Positions 8,756-17,295 of a stretch of DNA of 64,000 nt are shown here, piece after piece. Position 1 is the first letter of the stretch, and each line of letters starts with the position of its first letter. The notes beneath the pieces are model-generated. The model did no database searches, was not told the DNA's origin, and saw only the letters and a program-made list of their open reading frames with translations. Where the stretch lies: assembly GCA_026709025.1 (NCBI GenBank), contig JAPOTT010000003.1:1-64000 (forward strand), read 5' to 3'. The position numbers were made by a program, and so were the translations under genes. Source of the stretch: a bacterium. Lineage in GTDB: Bacteria; Actinomycetota; Acidimicrobiia; Acidimicrobiales; Bin134.

Positions 8756-9676
8756 TTGCAGGCAACAACCGTAGAAAACACAGCCTCTAAAGAGGGTTCT
8801 CCAAGCGGTCGGTCTCGCGCCCGAGCTGGCATCGCATTTGCTTCTCCAGCGGTGCTGCTGCTCACGCTCTTTATGGTGGTGCCGTTTGGCTTAGCCGCTG
8901 TGTTGTCGTTTACAAACTGGAAACTGCTTAGCCCTCTGCCAAATCGGTGGGTTGGCTTTGAAAACTACACAGACATCCTCACAGACTCTGATTTTTGGGG
9001 GGCGCTTCAAAACAACCTGGTATTTTCGGCAATTGTTGTGCCGCTGCAAACTGGCCTAGCCCTGCTGCTAGCTGTTTTAGTAAACCAGAAGTTGCGGGGA
9101 TCGGTTTTGTTCCGAACCATTTACTTTGTGCCGATCACGTTTTCGTTGTCGGCGGCCTCCATCATCTGGTTAGTGCTGTTGAACCCGTCGGGTATGGTTA
9201 ACACGGTTATGGAGGTGGTCACCTTTGGGGCTTTTGCACCCGATTGGCTAAGAGACACCTCTTATGCGCTGGTGGCGGTGATCATCGTTTCGCTTTGGGC
9301 CAGCGTGGGGTTTCAGATGGTGATCTTGCTTGCAGCCCTCCAAGACGTGCCGAAATCTCTGTATGAGGCAGCCGCAGTGGATGGAGCTGGTGCATGGAAG
9401 CGCTTTCGGAACGTCACCGTGCCGGGTATTCGCCATCAACTGTTTTTTGTTGCCACGATCACGATGATCTTGTCGTTTAGGTTATTTGATCAGGTTTATA
9501 TTTTGCCAGATGACCCGGGCGGGCCGCTTGGTGCCACCAACACGATCATGGTGGAGTTGGTGGATACGGGGCTTAACGGAAACCAGATTGGCAAGGCCTC
9601 GGCTATTGCTGTTTTGTTCTTTTTGATCGTGCTTTTCCTCACGATCTTCCAACGCAAGTTTGAACCGGCGGATTGA
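8756..9676 (+). CDS. Carbohydrate ABC transporter permease (MalF/UgpA-like)
   Basis: A 306-residue inner-membrane permease of the binding-protein-dependent superfamily, with about six transmembrane helices beginning at GIAFASPAVLLLTLFMVVPF. The EAA loop that contacts the ATPase is visible as EAAAVDGAGAWKRFRNVTVP (about residues 204-223). The TTG start at 8756 lies behind a G-rich stretch (8743-8749) acting as ribosome binding site. It works with the next permease to form the translocation pore. Confidence 0.88.
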   Translation: MQATTVENTASKEGSPSGRSRARAGIAFASPAVLLLTLFMVVPFGLAAVLSFTNWKLLSPLPNRWVGFENYTDILTDSDFWGALQNNLVFSAIVVPLQTGLALLLAVLVNQKLRGSVLFRTIYFVPITFSLSAASIIWLVLLNPSGMVNTVMEVVTFGAFAPDWLRDTSYALVAVIIVSLWASVGFQMVILLAALQDVPKSLYEAAAVDGAGAWKRFRNVTVPGIRHQLFFVATITMILSFRLFDQVYILPDDPGGPLGATNTIMVELVDTGLNGNQIGKASAIAVLFFLIVLFLTIFQRKFEPAD

Positions 9677-9677
9677 C

Positions 9678-10526
9678 ATGACCACAGCATCTAAGGGGCT
9701 CAACAAAAACATGCTTCTGGCTTATGGTGTTATGGGCCTGTTGGGGCTGTTTTTCTTGTTCCCGATTGCCATAATGGTGATTGGGTCGTTCAAATCCGAC
9801 GCTGTGGTGATCAGCGACCAAACATCGCTTTCTGCTTTCGATCCACGTCCGTTTGAAGCTGGCGACAACTACCGGGCTGCCGCAGATACGGGCAACTACT
9901 TCAAATCTCTGCGGGTGTCGGTGATTGTTTCAGGAGTGGTTGTGGTGGGTGGGCTTATCGTGAACAGTCTTTGTGGGTATGCCCTTGCTAGGCTGCGATT
10001 CCGCGGGCAGAAGATACTGTTATCGGTGGTGGTAGCGCTGGTGATCATCCCCTTTGAGGCCATTGCGGTGCCGCTGTTGTTGATGGCGACGGAGATCGAG
10101 TGGACAAACACGATACGTGCCCAGTTCTTGCCCTTTATCGCCCAACCCCTCTACATTTTCCTGTTCTATTCCTTCTTTAAGGGCTTGCCAGCTGAACTAG
10201 AAGAGGCCGCCATGATTGATGGCGCTGGCCCCTATCGCACGTTTTGGAGTGTGCTGTTTCCCCTAGCTAAGCCAGCGTATGCAAGCGCCGCAATTTTGAG
10301 CTTTTTGTATTCGTGGGGACAGTTCCTGTGGCCCGTAATGATTGCCCGCACCGAGGACGTAAGACCTTTGCCAACCGGGATTACGTTTTTCCAGGGCCAG
10401 CCGCCAATCCAATGGGCCGACCTTATGGCCTTTGCCACCATGATGGTGCTGCCCGTGATCATTGTTTTTGTTATCTTCCAGCGTCAGTTTGTGCAGGGTG
10501 TGGCCACATCGGGCCTTAAGGGATGA
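9678..10526 (+). CDS. Carbohydrate ABC transporter permease (MalG/UgpE-like)
   Basis: A 282-residue permease with about six membrane helices and an EAA loop (LEEAAMIDGAGPYRTFW, around residue 174). The ATG at 9678 is one base after the stop of the first permease and is preferred over an in-frame TTG at 9660, which would overlap that gene. Its stop overlaps the next gene by ATGA. Second half of the membrane pore of the importer. Confidence 0.88.
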   Translation: MTTASKGLNKNMLLAYGVMGLLGLFFLFPIAIMVIGSFKSDAVVISDQTSLSAFDPRPFEAGDNYRAAADTGNYFKSLRVSVIVSGVVVVGGLIVNSLCGYALARLRFRGQKILLSVVVALVIIPFEAIAVPLLLMATEIEWTNTIRAQFLPFIAQPLYIFLFYSFFKGLPAELEEAAMIDGAGPYRTFWSVLFPLAKPAYASAAILSFLYSWGQFLWPVMIARTEDVRPLPTGITFFQGQPPIQWADLMAFATMMVLPVIIVFVIFQRQFVQGVATSGLKG

Positions 10527-11635
10527 CCTCCAAGCTCACCAACCTGGGTGATGTGATGCGGCCTCGGGTAATTATTGACCCTGAGTTTCGAACTATGGAT
10601 GAAGTTTTTCGCCCTGATGATCTAGGCCGGCTTGGCGATGTTGCAGAGATTGTTTGGGGTAAAGACGAGCCGATGCCCACAGATCTTTTTCGTTCTGAAA
10701 TAGCTCAGGCTTCTGCTGTTGTGTTTGGTCGCTGGCGTTATGGCCGCGATGCGCTAGATCATGCTGGGCCGAGGCTTCGTGCTGTGTTGGAAGTGGCGGG
10801 GGGTCACGAACACGAAGCCTTAGACGATCAAAGTGCTACCCGCCGAGGCATCCTTGTAGGGTCTTGTGCGCCAGCGTTTGGCGCTGTTGTGGCCGAATTG
10901 GGCCTCGGGCTTGCTTTGGGAATGCGCCGGGGCATAGTAGAAGCAGATCGCGCCATGCGAGCCCGAAGCGAGCGTTGGCTGCACGAAGGCAATCGCCACA
11001 ACGGATCGCTGTTTGGTGCCACGGTTGGCTTTGTGGGGTGCGGGCGTATTTCGGCGCACCTGCAGAAGTTGCTAGCGCCCTTTGGGGTGAAGTTGTGTGG
11101 CTACGATCCGCCGCTTGGTGCAAAGCAGCTACAGGCCAGAGGCATTGCCCCGGCCACCTTAGAGGAGATGTTCGCACAGGCCGACATCATCTTTGTTTTG
11201 GCGGCACCTTCAGCATCTGCGGCTGCCATGATCTCACGTCATCTCATCGGTCAGCTTGGGTCACATCAAGGGCTTGTTGTGCTTAGCAGAGCCTCGGTGG
11301 TGGATTTTGAGGCCCTTGTGGAGTTATCACAGGTCAACGGTTTTCGGTTTGCTACCGATGTGTATCCATCCGAGCCAATCGGCGCCAATGATCCGCTGCG
11401 CGATAATGAACAAGCTATCTTGGTGCCGCATTTGGCTGGAGCCATCCCAGAGGCACTTCAGCAGATTGGCACAATGGTGGTGGACGATTTGCTGGATATT
11501 TTTGCCGGTCGGCCGGTGGGCAAACTCCAGTATCTCACCGCAAAGAATCGGGCTGGTCTTGTTCAGATTACAAAAAATAGCTGTGGGAAAAAGGGCCGCG
11601 AGATGCCCCAGCACGCAGCACAACCTACCTATTAG
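10523..11635 (+). CDS. D-isomer-specific 2-hydroxyacid dehydrogenase
   Basis: A 370-residue NAD-dependent hydroxyacid dehydrogenase. The nucleotide-binding motif is [10 protein letters not shown]. The catalytic triad positions are recognisable: Arg in LSRASVVD, Glu in YPSEPIG and His in PHLAGA. It starts with an ATGA overlap with the upstream permease and lies between permease and ATPase genes, so it is cotranslated with the importer and probably processes the imported compound, for example a 2-keto or hydroxy sugar acid. The last 30 residues ([16 protein letters not shown]) are a non-conserved-looking extension. The specific substrate is unknown. Confidence 0.82.
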   Translation: MTSKLTNLGDVMRPRVIIDPEFRTMDEVFRPDDLGRLGDVAEIVWGKDEPMPTDLFRSEIAQASAVVFGRWRYGRDALDHAGPRLRAVLEVAGGHEHEALDDQSATRRGILVGSCAPAFGAVVAELGLGLALGMRRGIVEADRAMRARSERWLHEGNRHNGSLFGATVGFVGCGRISAHLQKLLAPFGVKLCGYDPPLGAKQLQARGIAPATLEEMFAQADIIFVLAAPSASAAAMISRHLIGQLGSHQGLVVLSRASVVDFEALVELSQVNGFRFATDVYPSEPIGANDPLRDNEQAILVPHLAGAIPEALQQIGTMVVDDLLDIFAGRPVGKLQYLTAKNRAGLVQITKNSCGKKGREMPQHAAQPTY

Positions 11636-11646
11636 GAGAATCGATC

Positions 11647-12810
11647 ATGGCTACCATAACCCTAGACAAGATAAACAAGGTTTACGCCAATGGGTACCAC
11701 GCTATTCACGACCTAGAACTAAATATCTCCGACAAAGAGTTCTTGGTGTTGGTTGGCCCGTCTGGGTGCGGTAAGTCCACCGCTTTGCGCATGATTGCAG
11801 GATTAGAGGAGATTTCCGAGGGGGAAATGCGAATCGGCGATCGAGTGGTCAATGATGTTGAGCCCAAAGATCGAGACATTGCTATGGTCTTTCAGAACTA
11901 CGCGCTCTATCCCCACATGACGGTTTACGACAACATTGGTTTTGCCCTAAAGCTGGCCAAAACCCCAAAAGCCGAGGCGGATAGCCGGATAAGAGAGGCG
12001 GCCCGGATACTAGAGCTAGAAGAGCAGCTCAAGCGTAAGCCCGCGCAGCTTTCGGGCGGACAGCGTCAGCGGGTTGCCATGGGGCGCGCTATCGTGCGCC
12101 AGCCAGCGGCTTTTTTGATGGACGAACCGCTTTCTAACCTAGATGCCAAGTTGCGGGTGCAGATGCGAGCGGAGATTGCCAGCATCCAGCGCGACCTTGG
12201 TGTGACCACGGTATATGTCACCCACGATCAGGTGGAAGCAATGACCATGGGCGACCGCGTGGCGGTGCTAAAAGATGGGCATCTGCAGCAGGTTGATACT
12301 CCACAGGTGCTCTACGACAATCCTCGTAATGTTTTTGTAGCAGCGTTCATAGGTTCGCCCTCTATGAACCTTTTTGAGGGTGTGCTCACACAAAACGCTA
12401 ATACCCAAGATGGCAGCTTGTCGTTTGGTAGCCAAAGCATCGCCATTCCTCAAGATGAGCTAATCAAGCGCGAGGGTTTATCTGAATACTATGGCAAACC
12501 GCTCATTTTTGGTATCCGGCCTGAGGATCTAGAAGATGCCGCGTTGCCCTCTGCGCCTGCTGGTCCTACCATCAATGGCGAGGTAAGCCTGGTGGAGTCG
12601 CTGGGTTCGGAAATAATGGTTCACTTTGGCGTGGATGCTGCGCCGGTAGACTCTGGCGACCCAGATGCGGTGGCCGAACTTGGCGATACTGCGGTGGTTG
12701 TTGGCAGGTTCAGCCCAAAAAGCAGAATTGACGAAGGCGAAATGGCGGAGGTAACCGTGAACGTAGAGGGCCTTCACTTCTTTGATCCTGAAACGCGCCT
12801 TGCAATCTAG
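11647..12810 (+). CDS. Sugar ABC transporter ATPase (MsmK/UgpC/MalK-like)
   Basis: A 387-residue ATPase subunit with Walker [10 protein letters not shown] (about residues 37-45), Q-loop [11 protein letters not shown], signature LSGGQRQR (about 135-142), Walker B FLMDEP, D-loop SNLDAK and H-loop VTHDQ. A C-terminal TOBE-type regulatory domain (FGIRPEDLE) follows. AGGAG (11634-11638) precedes the ATG. It energises the importer encoded immediately upstream. Such ATPases can serve several sugar importers. Confidence 0.92.
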   Translation: MATITLDKINKVYANGYHAIHDLELNISDKEFLVLVGPSGCGKSTALRMIAGLEEISEGEMRIGDRVVNDVEPKDRDIAMVFQNYALYPHMTVYDNIGFALKLAKTPKAEADSRIREAARILELEEQLKRKPAQLSGGQRQRVAMGRAIVRQPAAFLMDEPLSNLDAKLRVQMRAEIASIQRDLGVTTVYVTHDQVEAMTMGDRVAVLKDGHLQQVDTPQVLYDNPRNVFVAAFIGSPSMNLFEGVLTQNANTQDGSLSFGSQSIAIPQDELIKREGLSEYYGKPLIFGIRPEDLEDAALPSAPAGPTINGEVSLVESLGSEIMVHFGVDAAPVDSGDPDAVAELGDTAVVVGRFSPKSRIDEGEMAEVTVNVEGLHFFDPETRLAI

Positions 12811-12865
12811 CTCTCGCCTACTAGCCCAACCATCTAGCCCTTAGCTATCTACCCCAGCCCAACCG

Positions 12866-13978
12866 ATGAGCCTTACCTTTGAGGTTTTAGCCCAACAAGG
12901 CGCGGCCCGGGTTGGGCGCATAACCACTCCTAGAGGCAGCTTTGCAACACCTTGTTTTATGCCGGTTGGTACTAGGGCGGCGGTGCGTACCTTAGACACC
13001 GCAGATCTAGAAGCCCTCGGTCCTGCGGTGGTGCTAGCTAACACCTATCACCTGTTTATGCGTCCGGGCGCGGAGCTGGTGCAAAAGATGGGCGGTATCC
13101 ATGGGTTTGTTGGCTGGTCGGGTCATGTGTTGACCGATTCTGGCGGCTATCAGGTGTTCTCCTTGAGCCCTCAGGTGGATGACGAAGGGGTTACCTTTCG
13201 TTCTACCTATGATGGCAGCACGCATCGTTTCAGCGCCGAGACGGTGGTGGATACGCAGCTGCAACTCGGCTCAGATATTCAGATGGTACTAGACGTGTGC
13301 CCGCCAGCAGATGCTCCTGATGCCACACAACGCTTAGCTGTTGAGCGCACAGCGGCGTGGGCCAAAAGAGCTCGCCACCGGTTTCTAGATGTAGATGGCC
13401 ATGGGAGCGGTGCCAACCAGTTTGGGATAGTGCAAGGTGGTCTCAGCGCGGCGCTACGAGCCGAGAGCGCAGAACGCACCATCGCCATCGGCTTTGATGG
13501 CTATGCGGTGGGAGGTTTATCTGTGGGTGAGGAGCAATCTCAGATGCTGGCTGCCCTAGAGGCCACCACCCCCAAGCTGCCCGTTCAGCAACCCCGCTAT
13601 TTCATGGGCTTAGGCGATCCAGTGGGGCTCATTGAGGCAATAGCAACAGGGGTAGACATGTTTGATTGCGTGTTGCCCACCCGTTTGGCTCGTCATGGTA
13701 CCGCTCTTACATGGCAGGGGCGCTTGAACTTGAGCAATGCAGCGCATGCACATGCCGACATGGCGGTTGACCCAGAGTTCCCTGCTAGCCCAATCGCCCG
13801 TTACTCCAGAGCGTATCTGCGTCATTTGTACAATGTGGACGAACCCTCCGCAGCTCGGTTACTTACCCTGCACAACCTGGCATGGTTGTTGGCACTGATG
13901 CAAGATGCTCAAGCCGCCATCGGTGCGGGAACTTTTGGGTTGTTGCGGGCCAAGGTGGCTGCGGCTTGGGGCGGCTAG
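12866..13978 (+). CDS. tgt: tRNA-guanine transglycosylase lacking the zinc cysteines
   Basis: A 370-residue Tgt exchanging the wobble guanine of GUN-anticodon tRNAs for a queuosine precursor. The substrate-binding DSGGYQ, FGIVQGG, YAVGGLSVGE and catalytic DMFDCVLPTR are all present. The family normally ends with a C-x-C-x2-C-y-His zinc site in a DPECDCYTC-like loop. Here the loop reads DPEFPASPIARYSRAYL, so the three Cys positions are Phe305, Ala307 and Ile310, while the His near LTLHNLAW is kept. The gene precedes yajC-secDF as in many bacteria. No other queuosine gene is in the window. A 15-bp unit containing the stop codon is duplicated (13966-13996). Confidence 0.9.
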   Translation: MSLTFEVLAQQGAARVGRITTPRGSFATPCFMPVGTRAAVRTLDTADLEALGPAVVLANTYHLFMRPGAELVQKMGGIHGFVGWSGHVLTDSGGYQVFSLSPQVDDEGVTFRSTYDGSTHRFSAETVVDTQLQLGSDIQMVLDVCPPADAPDATQRLAVERTAAWAKRARHRFLDVDGHGSGANQFGIVQGGLSAALRAESAERTIAIGFDGYAVGGLSVGEEQSQMLAALEATTPKLPVQQPRYFMGLGDPVGLIEAIATGVDMFDCVLPTRLARHGTALTWQGRLNLSNAAHAHADMAVDPEFPASPIARYSRAYLRHLYNVDEPSAARLLTLHNLAWLLALMQDAQAAIGAGTFGLLRAKVAAAWGG

Positions 13979-13996
13979 AGATTGGGGCGGCTAGAG
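13966..13996. repeat. Tandem duplication over the tgt stop codon
   Basis: The unit TTGGGGCGGCTAGAG occurs at 13966-13980 and 13982-13996, separated by one A. The first copy contains the TAG stop of tgt (13976-13978). It is one of several short tandem duplications at gene ends in this window. Confidence 0.9.
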
Positions 13997-14073
13997 CGTG
14001 GGACAAGATATGTGTTGAGGATAGCTAGCGGCGAATAGCCTAGTTTGCTGACGGTCGGGTAGTATTATCGGTC

Positions 14074-14376
14074 TTGGGAATCTTGCCTGTATTATTGTTG
14101 ATGTTTGTTGCCGTGTACTTTTTCATGCTGCGTCCGCAGCAGAAAAAGGCGCGCCAACATCGTGAGCTGTTGAACTCCTTAGATGTGGGCGATGAGGTGA
14201 TTACCATGTCTGGGCTGTACGGGATGGTCACAGAGTTTGACGGTGGAACCGTCTTTATTGAGATAGCCGATGGGGTAGAGATCAAAATCAGCCGTGACAC
14301 CATTGCCAACAAGGTTGTTTATGCTCCCGATACAGAAGGCGATGATGGCCAAGGCCCTCTGATGAGCGGTAACTAG
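14074..14376 (+). CDS. yajC: Preprotein translocase accessory subunit YajC
   Basis: A 100-residue protein with one N-terminal membrane helix (LPVLLLMFVAVYFFM), then LRPQQKKARQHRELLNSL and the GDEVITMSGLYGMVTEF segment diagnostic of YajC. YajC associates with SecDF at the Sec channel, and secD begins 18 nt downstream. The TTG at 14074 is the likely start since no ATG or GTG occurs nearby. TATTAT (14063-14068) lies 5 nt upstream, so a leaderless transcript is possible. The acidic C-terminus (TEGDDGQG) is variable. Confidence 0.9.
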   Translation: MGILPVLLLMFVAVYFFMLRPQQKKARQHRELLNSLDVGDEVITMSGLYGMVTEFDGGTVFIEIADGVEIKISRDTIANKVVYAPDTEGDDGQGPLMSGN

Positions 14377-14394
14377 GCGCATTTTTCAACAACA

Positions 14395-16131
14395 ATGAGT
14401 CGCCGTTCTCTGGTTTCGCTAATCCTGATAGTGGCTATAGCTGGAGGGCTTTTGGCAGCTTCTTTGGTTGCGGGCAATAGTCCGCTATTGGGTTTAGACC
14501 TCAAGGGCGGTGTTGAGGTGGTGTTGGTGCCGGTGGATGATCCCGAGCGCCCTGAAGAGATTACTTCGGGTGATTTGGATACTGCAGTGAACATAATTCG
14601 CGACCGTATAGATGGTCTGGGTGTGGCTGAACCAGATGTCACCCGCCAAGGCGGGCGTGTGGTTGTGCAGCTTCCGGGCATAAGCGATCAGCAGCGGGCT
14701 ATTGATATTGTCGGCCAAACCGCGGAACTGCGCTTTCGGCCTGTGTGTTCTGAGTTAGCTGCAGAACCCATCACGATTGCTCCTGAGGCAGTAGAGATTT
14801 TTGAAGATACCGAGGATGCAGACGATACACCTGATGAGGACACCTTTGTTGAAGATGAGGTTACTGAGCCCGAGGATGAGGCCACCGAAGAAGGGGTTAC
14901 CGAGGTCACAGAAGACACCGAGGTTACAGAAGAGCCTGTAGAGGTCACAGAGCCTGTAGATCCTGCTGCTGAGGTTGAGATTGTGTCCGAGGTTCCAGTT
15001 GTGCCCATTGCAGAGCTAGATGAGCGAGGTTTAGCACCATGTCCTACCGATATTGGCAATGAGTTTGGGCTGCCCACTAGCACCTCGGCAGAGGATCAGC
15101 TAGATAGTTTTGTTGTGTTGCCTGAGCGCAACGATGATGGACAGGTTACGCGCCGTTATCTGTTGGGCCCGTCTAACCTCACCGGTGCTGGTTTATCTGG
15201 AGCCGATAGCGCCTTTACCAACGAGTATGTGGTGATCGCCAACTTCAGGGGCGGAGATGAGGGTTCCAACAAGTTCGATGAGCTTGCTGCCGAGTGCTTT
15301 TCGGGCACTGCGGTTTGTCCTGCTAGCTTAGGAGGGCAAGGCCGGGTTGCCGTTGTGGTAGATGGCACCGTTGAGGTAGCCCCTAGCGTGAATGCAGCTA
15401 GCTTTGATGGTGAAGCTGTGATCAGCGGCAACTATTCGGGTGATGAGGCCGACGATCTAGCCCTTGTGCTGCGTTACGGCGCTTTGCCTGTGGAGTTCCA
15501 AGACCCAACCGATCCCCAAAGCGATAGCACCAGTCGTGGTGTGTCGGCCACCATAGGCAGCGACTCGTTGCGTGCTGGGGTGATTGCAGGAATCGTGGGG
15601 CTAGCGCTGGTGTTTTTGTACATGGTGGGGATGTATCGGTTGTTGGGCGTTATTGCAATGTTGAGCTTGGGCGTGTCGGCAACCTTGTTGTGGGTGATCG
15701 TGGCTTGGCTGGGTGAAACCCAGGATTTGGCCTTAACACTGGCGGGCGTAACCGGTTTGATTGTGGCCATTGGTGTCTCTTTGGATTCCAACGTGGTTTA
15801 TTTTGAGCACCTCAAAGAAGACGTAGCCACGGGGCGTTCGTTGCGTTCTTCGCTGGAACAATCGTTTAGAGCGGCTTTCATCACCATCTTTAGGGCCAAC
15901 TTTGCTTCGCTTATCGCCGCGGTGATCCTGTACTGGCTATCGGCTGGTTCGGTGCGCGGCTTCGCCCTCATGCTGGGCTTAGCTTCGGTGCTAGACCTTG
16001 TAGCCACGTACTTCTTCTTGCGACCCTGTGCTCAGCTTCTAGCCCGCTCATCTTCGCTGATGGCAAATCCGCATCGTTTGGGCCTGCCCACGCCAGAAGA
16101 AGCAATGGCCGAACAGGCCAGTCAATCATGA
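14395..16131 (+). CDS. secD: Protein translocase subunit SecD with acidic insertion
   Basis: A 578-residue SecD. It has an N-terminal helix, GLDLKGGVEV, the DRIDGLGVAEPDV segment of the P1 domain, a GNYSGDEADDLALVLRYGALP segment, and six C-terminal RND-type helices with GVSLDSNVVYFEHLKED. SecDF uses the proton gradient to complete export through SecYEG. An insertion rich in Glu, Thr, Val and Asp occupies about residues 132-205 of the periplasmic-type loop (TEEGVTEVTEDTEVTEE), built from short imperfect repeats. The stop overlaps the first copy of a duplicated secF start region. Confidence 0.93.
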   Translation: MSRRSLVSLILIVAIAGGLLAASLVAGNSPLLGLDLKGGVEVVLVPVDDPERPEEITSGDLDTAVNIIRDRIDGLGVAEPDVTRQGGRVVVQLPGISDQQRAIDIVGQTAELRFRPVCSELAAEPITIAPEAVEIFEDTEDADDTPDEDTFVEDEVTEPEDEATEEGVTEVTEDTEVTEEPVEVTEPVDPAAEVEIVSEVPVVPIAELDERGLAPCPTDIGNEFGLPTSTSAEDQLDSFVVLPERNDDGQVTRRYLLGPSNLTGAGLSGADSAFTNEYVVIANFRGGDEGSNKFDELAAECFSGTAVCPASLGGQGRVAVVVDGTVEVAPSVNAASFDGEAVISGNYSGDEADDLALVLRYGALPVEFQDPTDPQSDSTSRGVSATIGSDSLRAGVIAGIVGLALVFLYMVGMYRLLGVIAMLSLGVSATLLWVIVAWLGETQDLALTLAGVTGLIVAIGVSLDSNVVYFEHLKEDVATGRSLRSSLEQSFRAAFITIFRANFASLIAAVILYWLSAGSVRGFALMLGLASVLDLVATYFFLRPCAQLLARSSSLMANPHRLGLPTPEEAMAEQASQS

Positions 16132-16157
16132 ACTGGGCGCAATCATGAACTGGGCGC
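16124..16157. repeat. 17-bp tandem duplication of the secF start region
   Basis: AATCATGAACTGGGCGC is present at 16124-16140 and again at 16141-16157. The first ATG (16128) overlaps the secD stop as ATGA but now opens a six-codon frame (MNWAQS) whose TGA (16146-16148) overlaps the second ATG (16145). The result is two coupled ATGA junctions in series. Confidence 0.9.
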
Positions 16158-17293
16158 AGCGCCTTTGGCGGAATCAAACCAAGTTGCAGTTTCCAGAGCT
16201 TTGGAAAAAGGCCCTTGTGGTATCGGCAGCTTGTGTGCTTATAGGCATCGTGGCGTTGTTGGTGCGCGGTGTGAACTTGGGTATCGAGTTTGAAGGCGGT
16301 ACTGTTTGGGAAACCACAGCACCCAACATCTCCACTGCTGAGGTGCGTGATGTGTTGCGGGATGTGGGCCAAGCAGGTGCCAAGATTCAGTTTGTGGGTG
16401 GCGATGTGTTGCGGGTGCGTGCCGAGTTGGACTCCACAGATGCCAATAGCGTGGCAAGTGTGTCTGCTGCTTTAGCTGCGCTAACTGCTCAGAGCATAGA
16501 CGACATCAGCTTCAACTCCATCAGCGCTTCTTGGGGCGGTGAGATCACCAGCAAGGCTATTCGGGCCCTGATTGTGTTCTTCGTGGTGGTAGCCATTTAC
16601 ATCACCATTGGGTTGGAGTGGCGCATGGCGGTGGCGGCGCTTTTGGCGGTGGCTCACGACATCATCATCACCGTGGGCATTTATGCCTTGTTCCAGTTTG
16701 AGATAACCCCCGCCACAGTTATTGCCTTCCTAACCATCATGGGCTACTCCTTGTACGACACGTTGGTTGTGTTTGACAAGAACCGTGATTATCAGCGTCG
16801 TTCTGCACTGATCGGAAAAGCCACCTATACGCGGATTATGAACATGGCGCTCAACACCGTGTTGTTGCGGTCGGTGAACACCACCATCACCTCGGTTTTA
16901 CCCGTGCTGGCCATGTTGATTATCGGCTCTGCGGTGCTAGGTGCTGTTACTTTGGCGGAGTTTGCGGTGGCCTTGTTGATTGGCTTGCTGGTGGGTACCT
17001 ATTCCTCTTTGTTTGTGGCTTCTCCTGTGGCGGCGTATTTGAAAGAACGCCAACCAGAACAGTTGGAGTTGCGCGAAAAGCTTGAGGCTCGTGCTCAGTC
17101 GCGCGGTACTACGGTGCATGAGGTGGAAGAAGAGGCCACTGCAGGCAGCGCTGCTGGTGCAACAGCACCTGCGCCTCGGCTACAGAGGGCCGCGGGCACC
17201 AGATCACCGGTGAGTTCAACTAGAACTGCGCGACGGCCAGCATCGGGGGGTGGTGCCATACCGCCGCGACCGCGCAAACGCAAGCGTCGTTAA
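16145..17293 (+). CDS. secF: Protein translocase subunit SecF
   Basis: A 382-residue SecF with FPELWKKALV, a first membrane helix, the GIEFEGGTVWE motif, the periplasmic domain, and five further helices containing SLYDTLVVFDKNRD and MNMALNTVLLRSVNTT. A Pro/Arg/Lys-rich cytoplasmic tail (PPRPRKRKRR) ends the protein. It partners SecD in the Sec export motor. The start is the second copy of a 17-bp duplication (ATG 16145), because the first copy runs into a stop after six codons. relA follows after 2 nt. Confidence 0.93.
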   Translation: MNWAQRLWRNQTKLQFPELWKKALVVSAACVLIGIVALLVRGVNLGIEFEGGTVWETTAPNISTAEVRDVLRDVGQAGAKIQFVGGDVLRVRAELDSTDANSVASVSAALAALTAQSIDDISFNSISASWGGEITSKAIRALIVFFVVVAIYITIGLEWRMAVAALLAVAHDIIITVGIYALFQFEITPATVIAFLTIMGYSLYDTLVVFDKNRDYQRRSALIGKATYTRIMNMALNTVLLRSVNTTITSVLPVLAMLIIGSAVLGAVTLAEFAVALLIGLLVGTYSSLFVASPVAAYLKERQPEQLELREKLEARAQSRGTTVHEVEEEATAGSAAGATAPAPRLQRAAGTRSPVSSTRTARRPASGGGAIPPRPRKRKRR

Positions 17294-17295
17294 CC

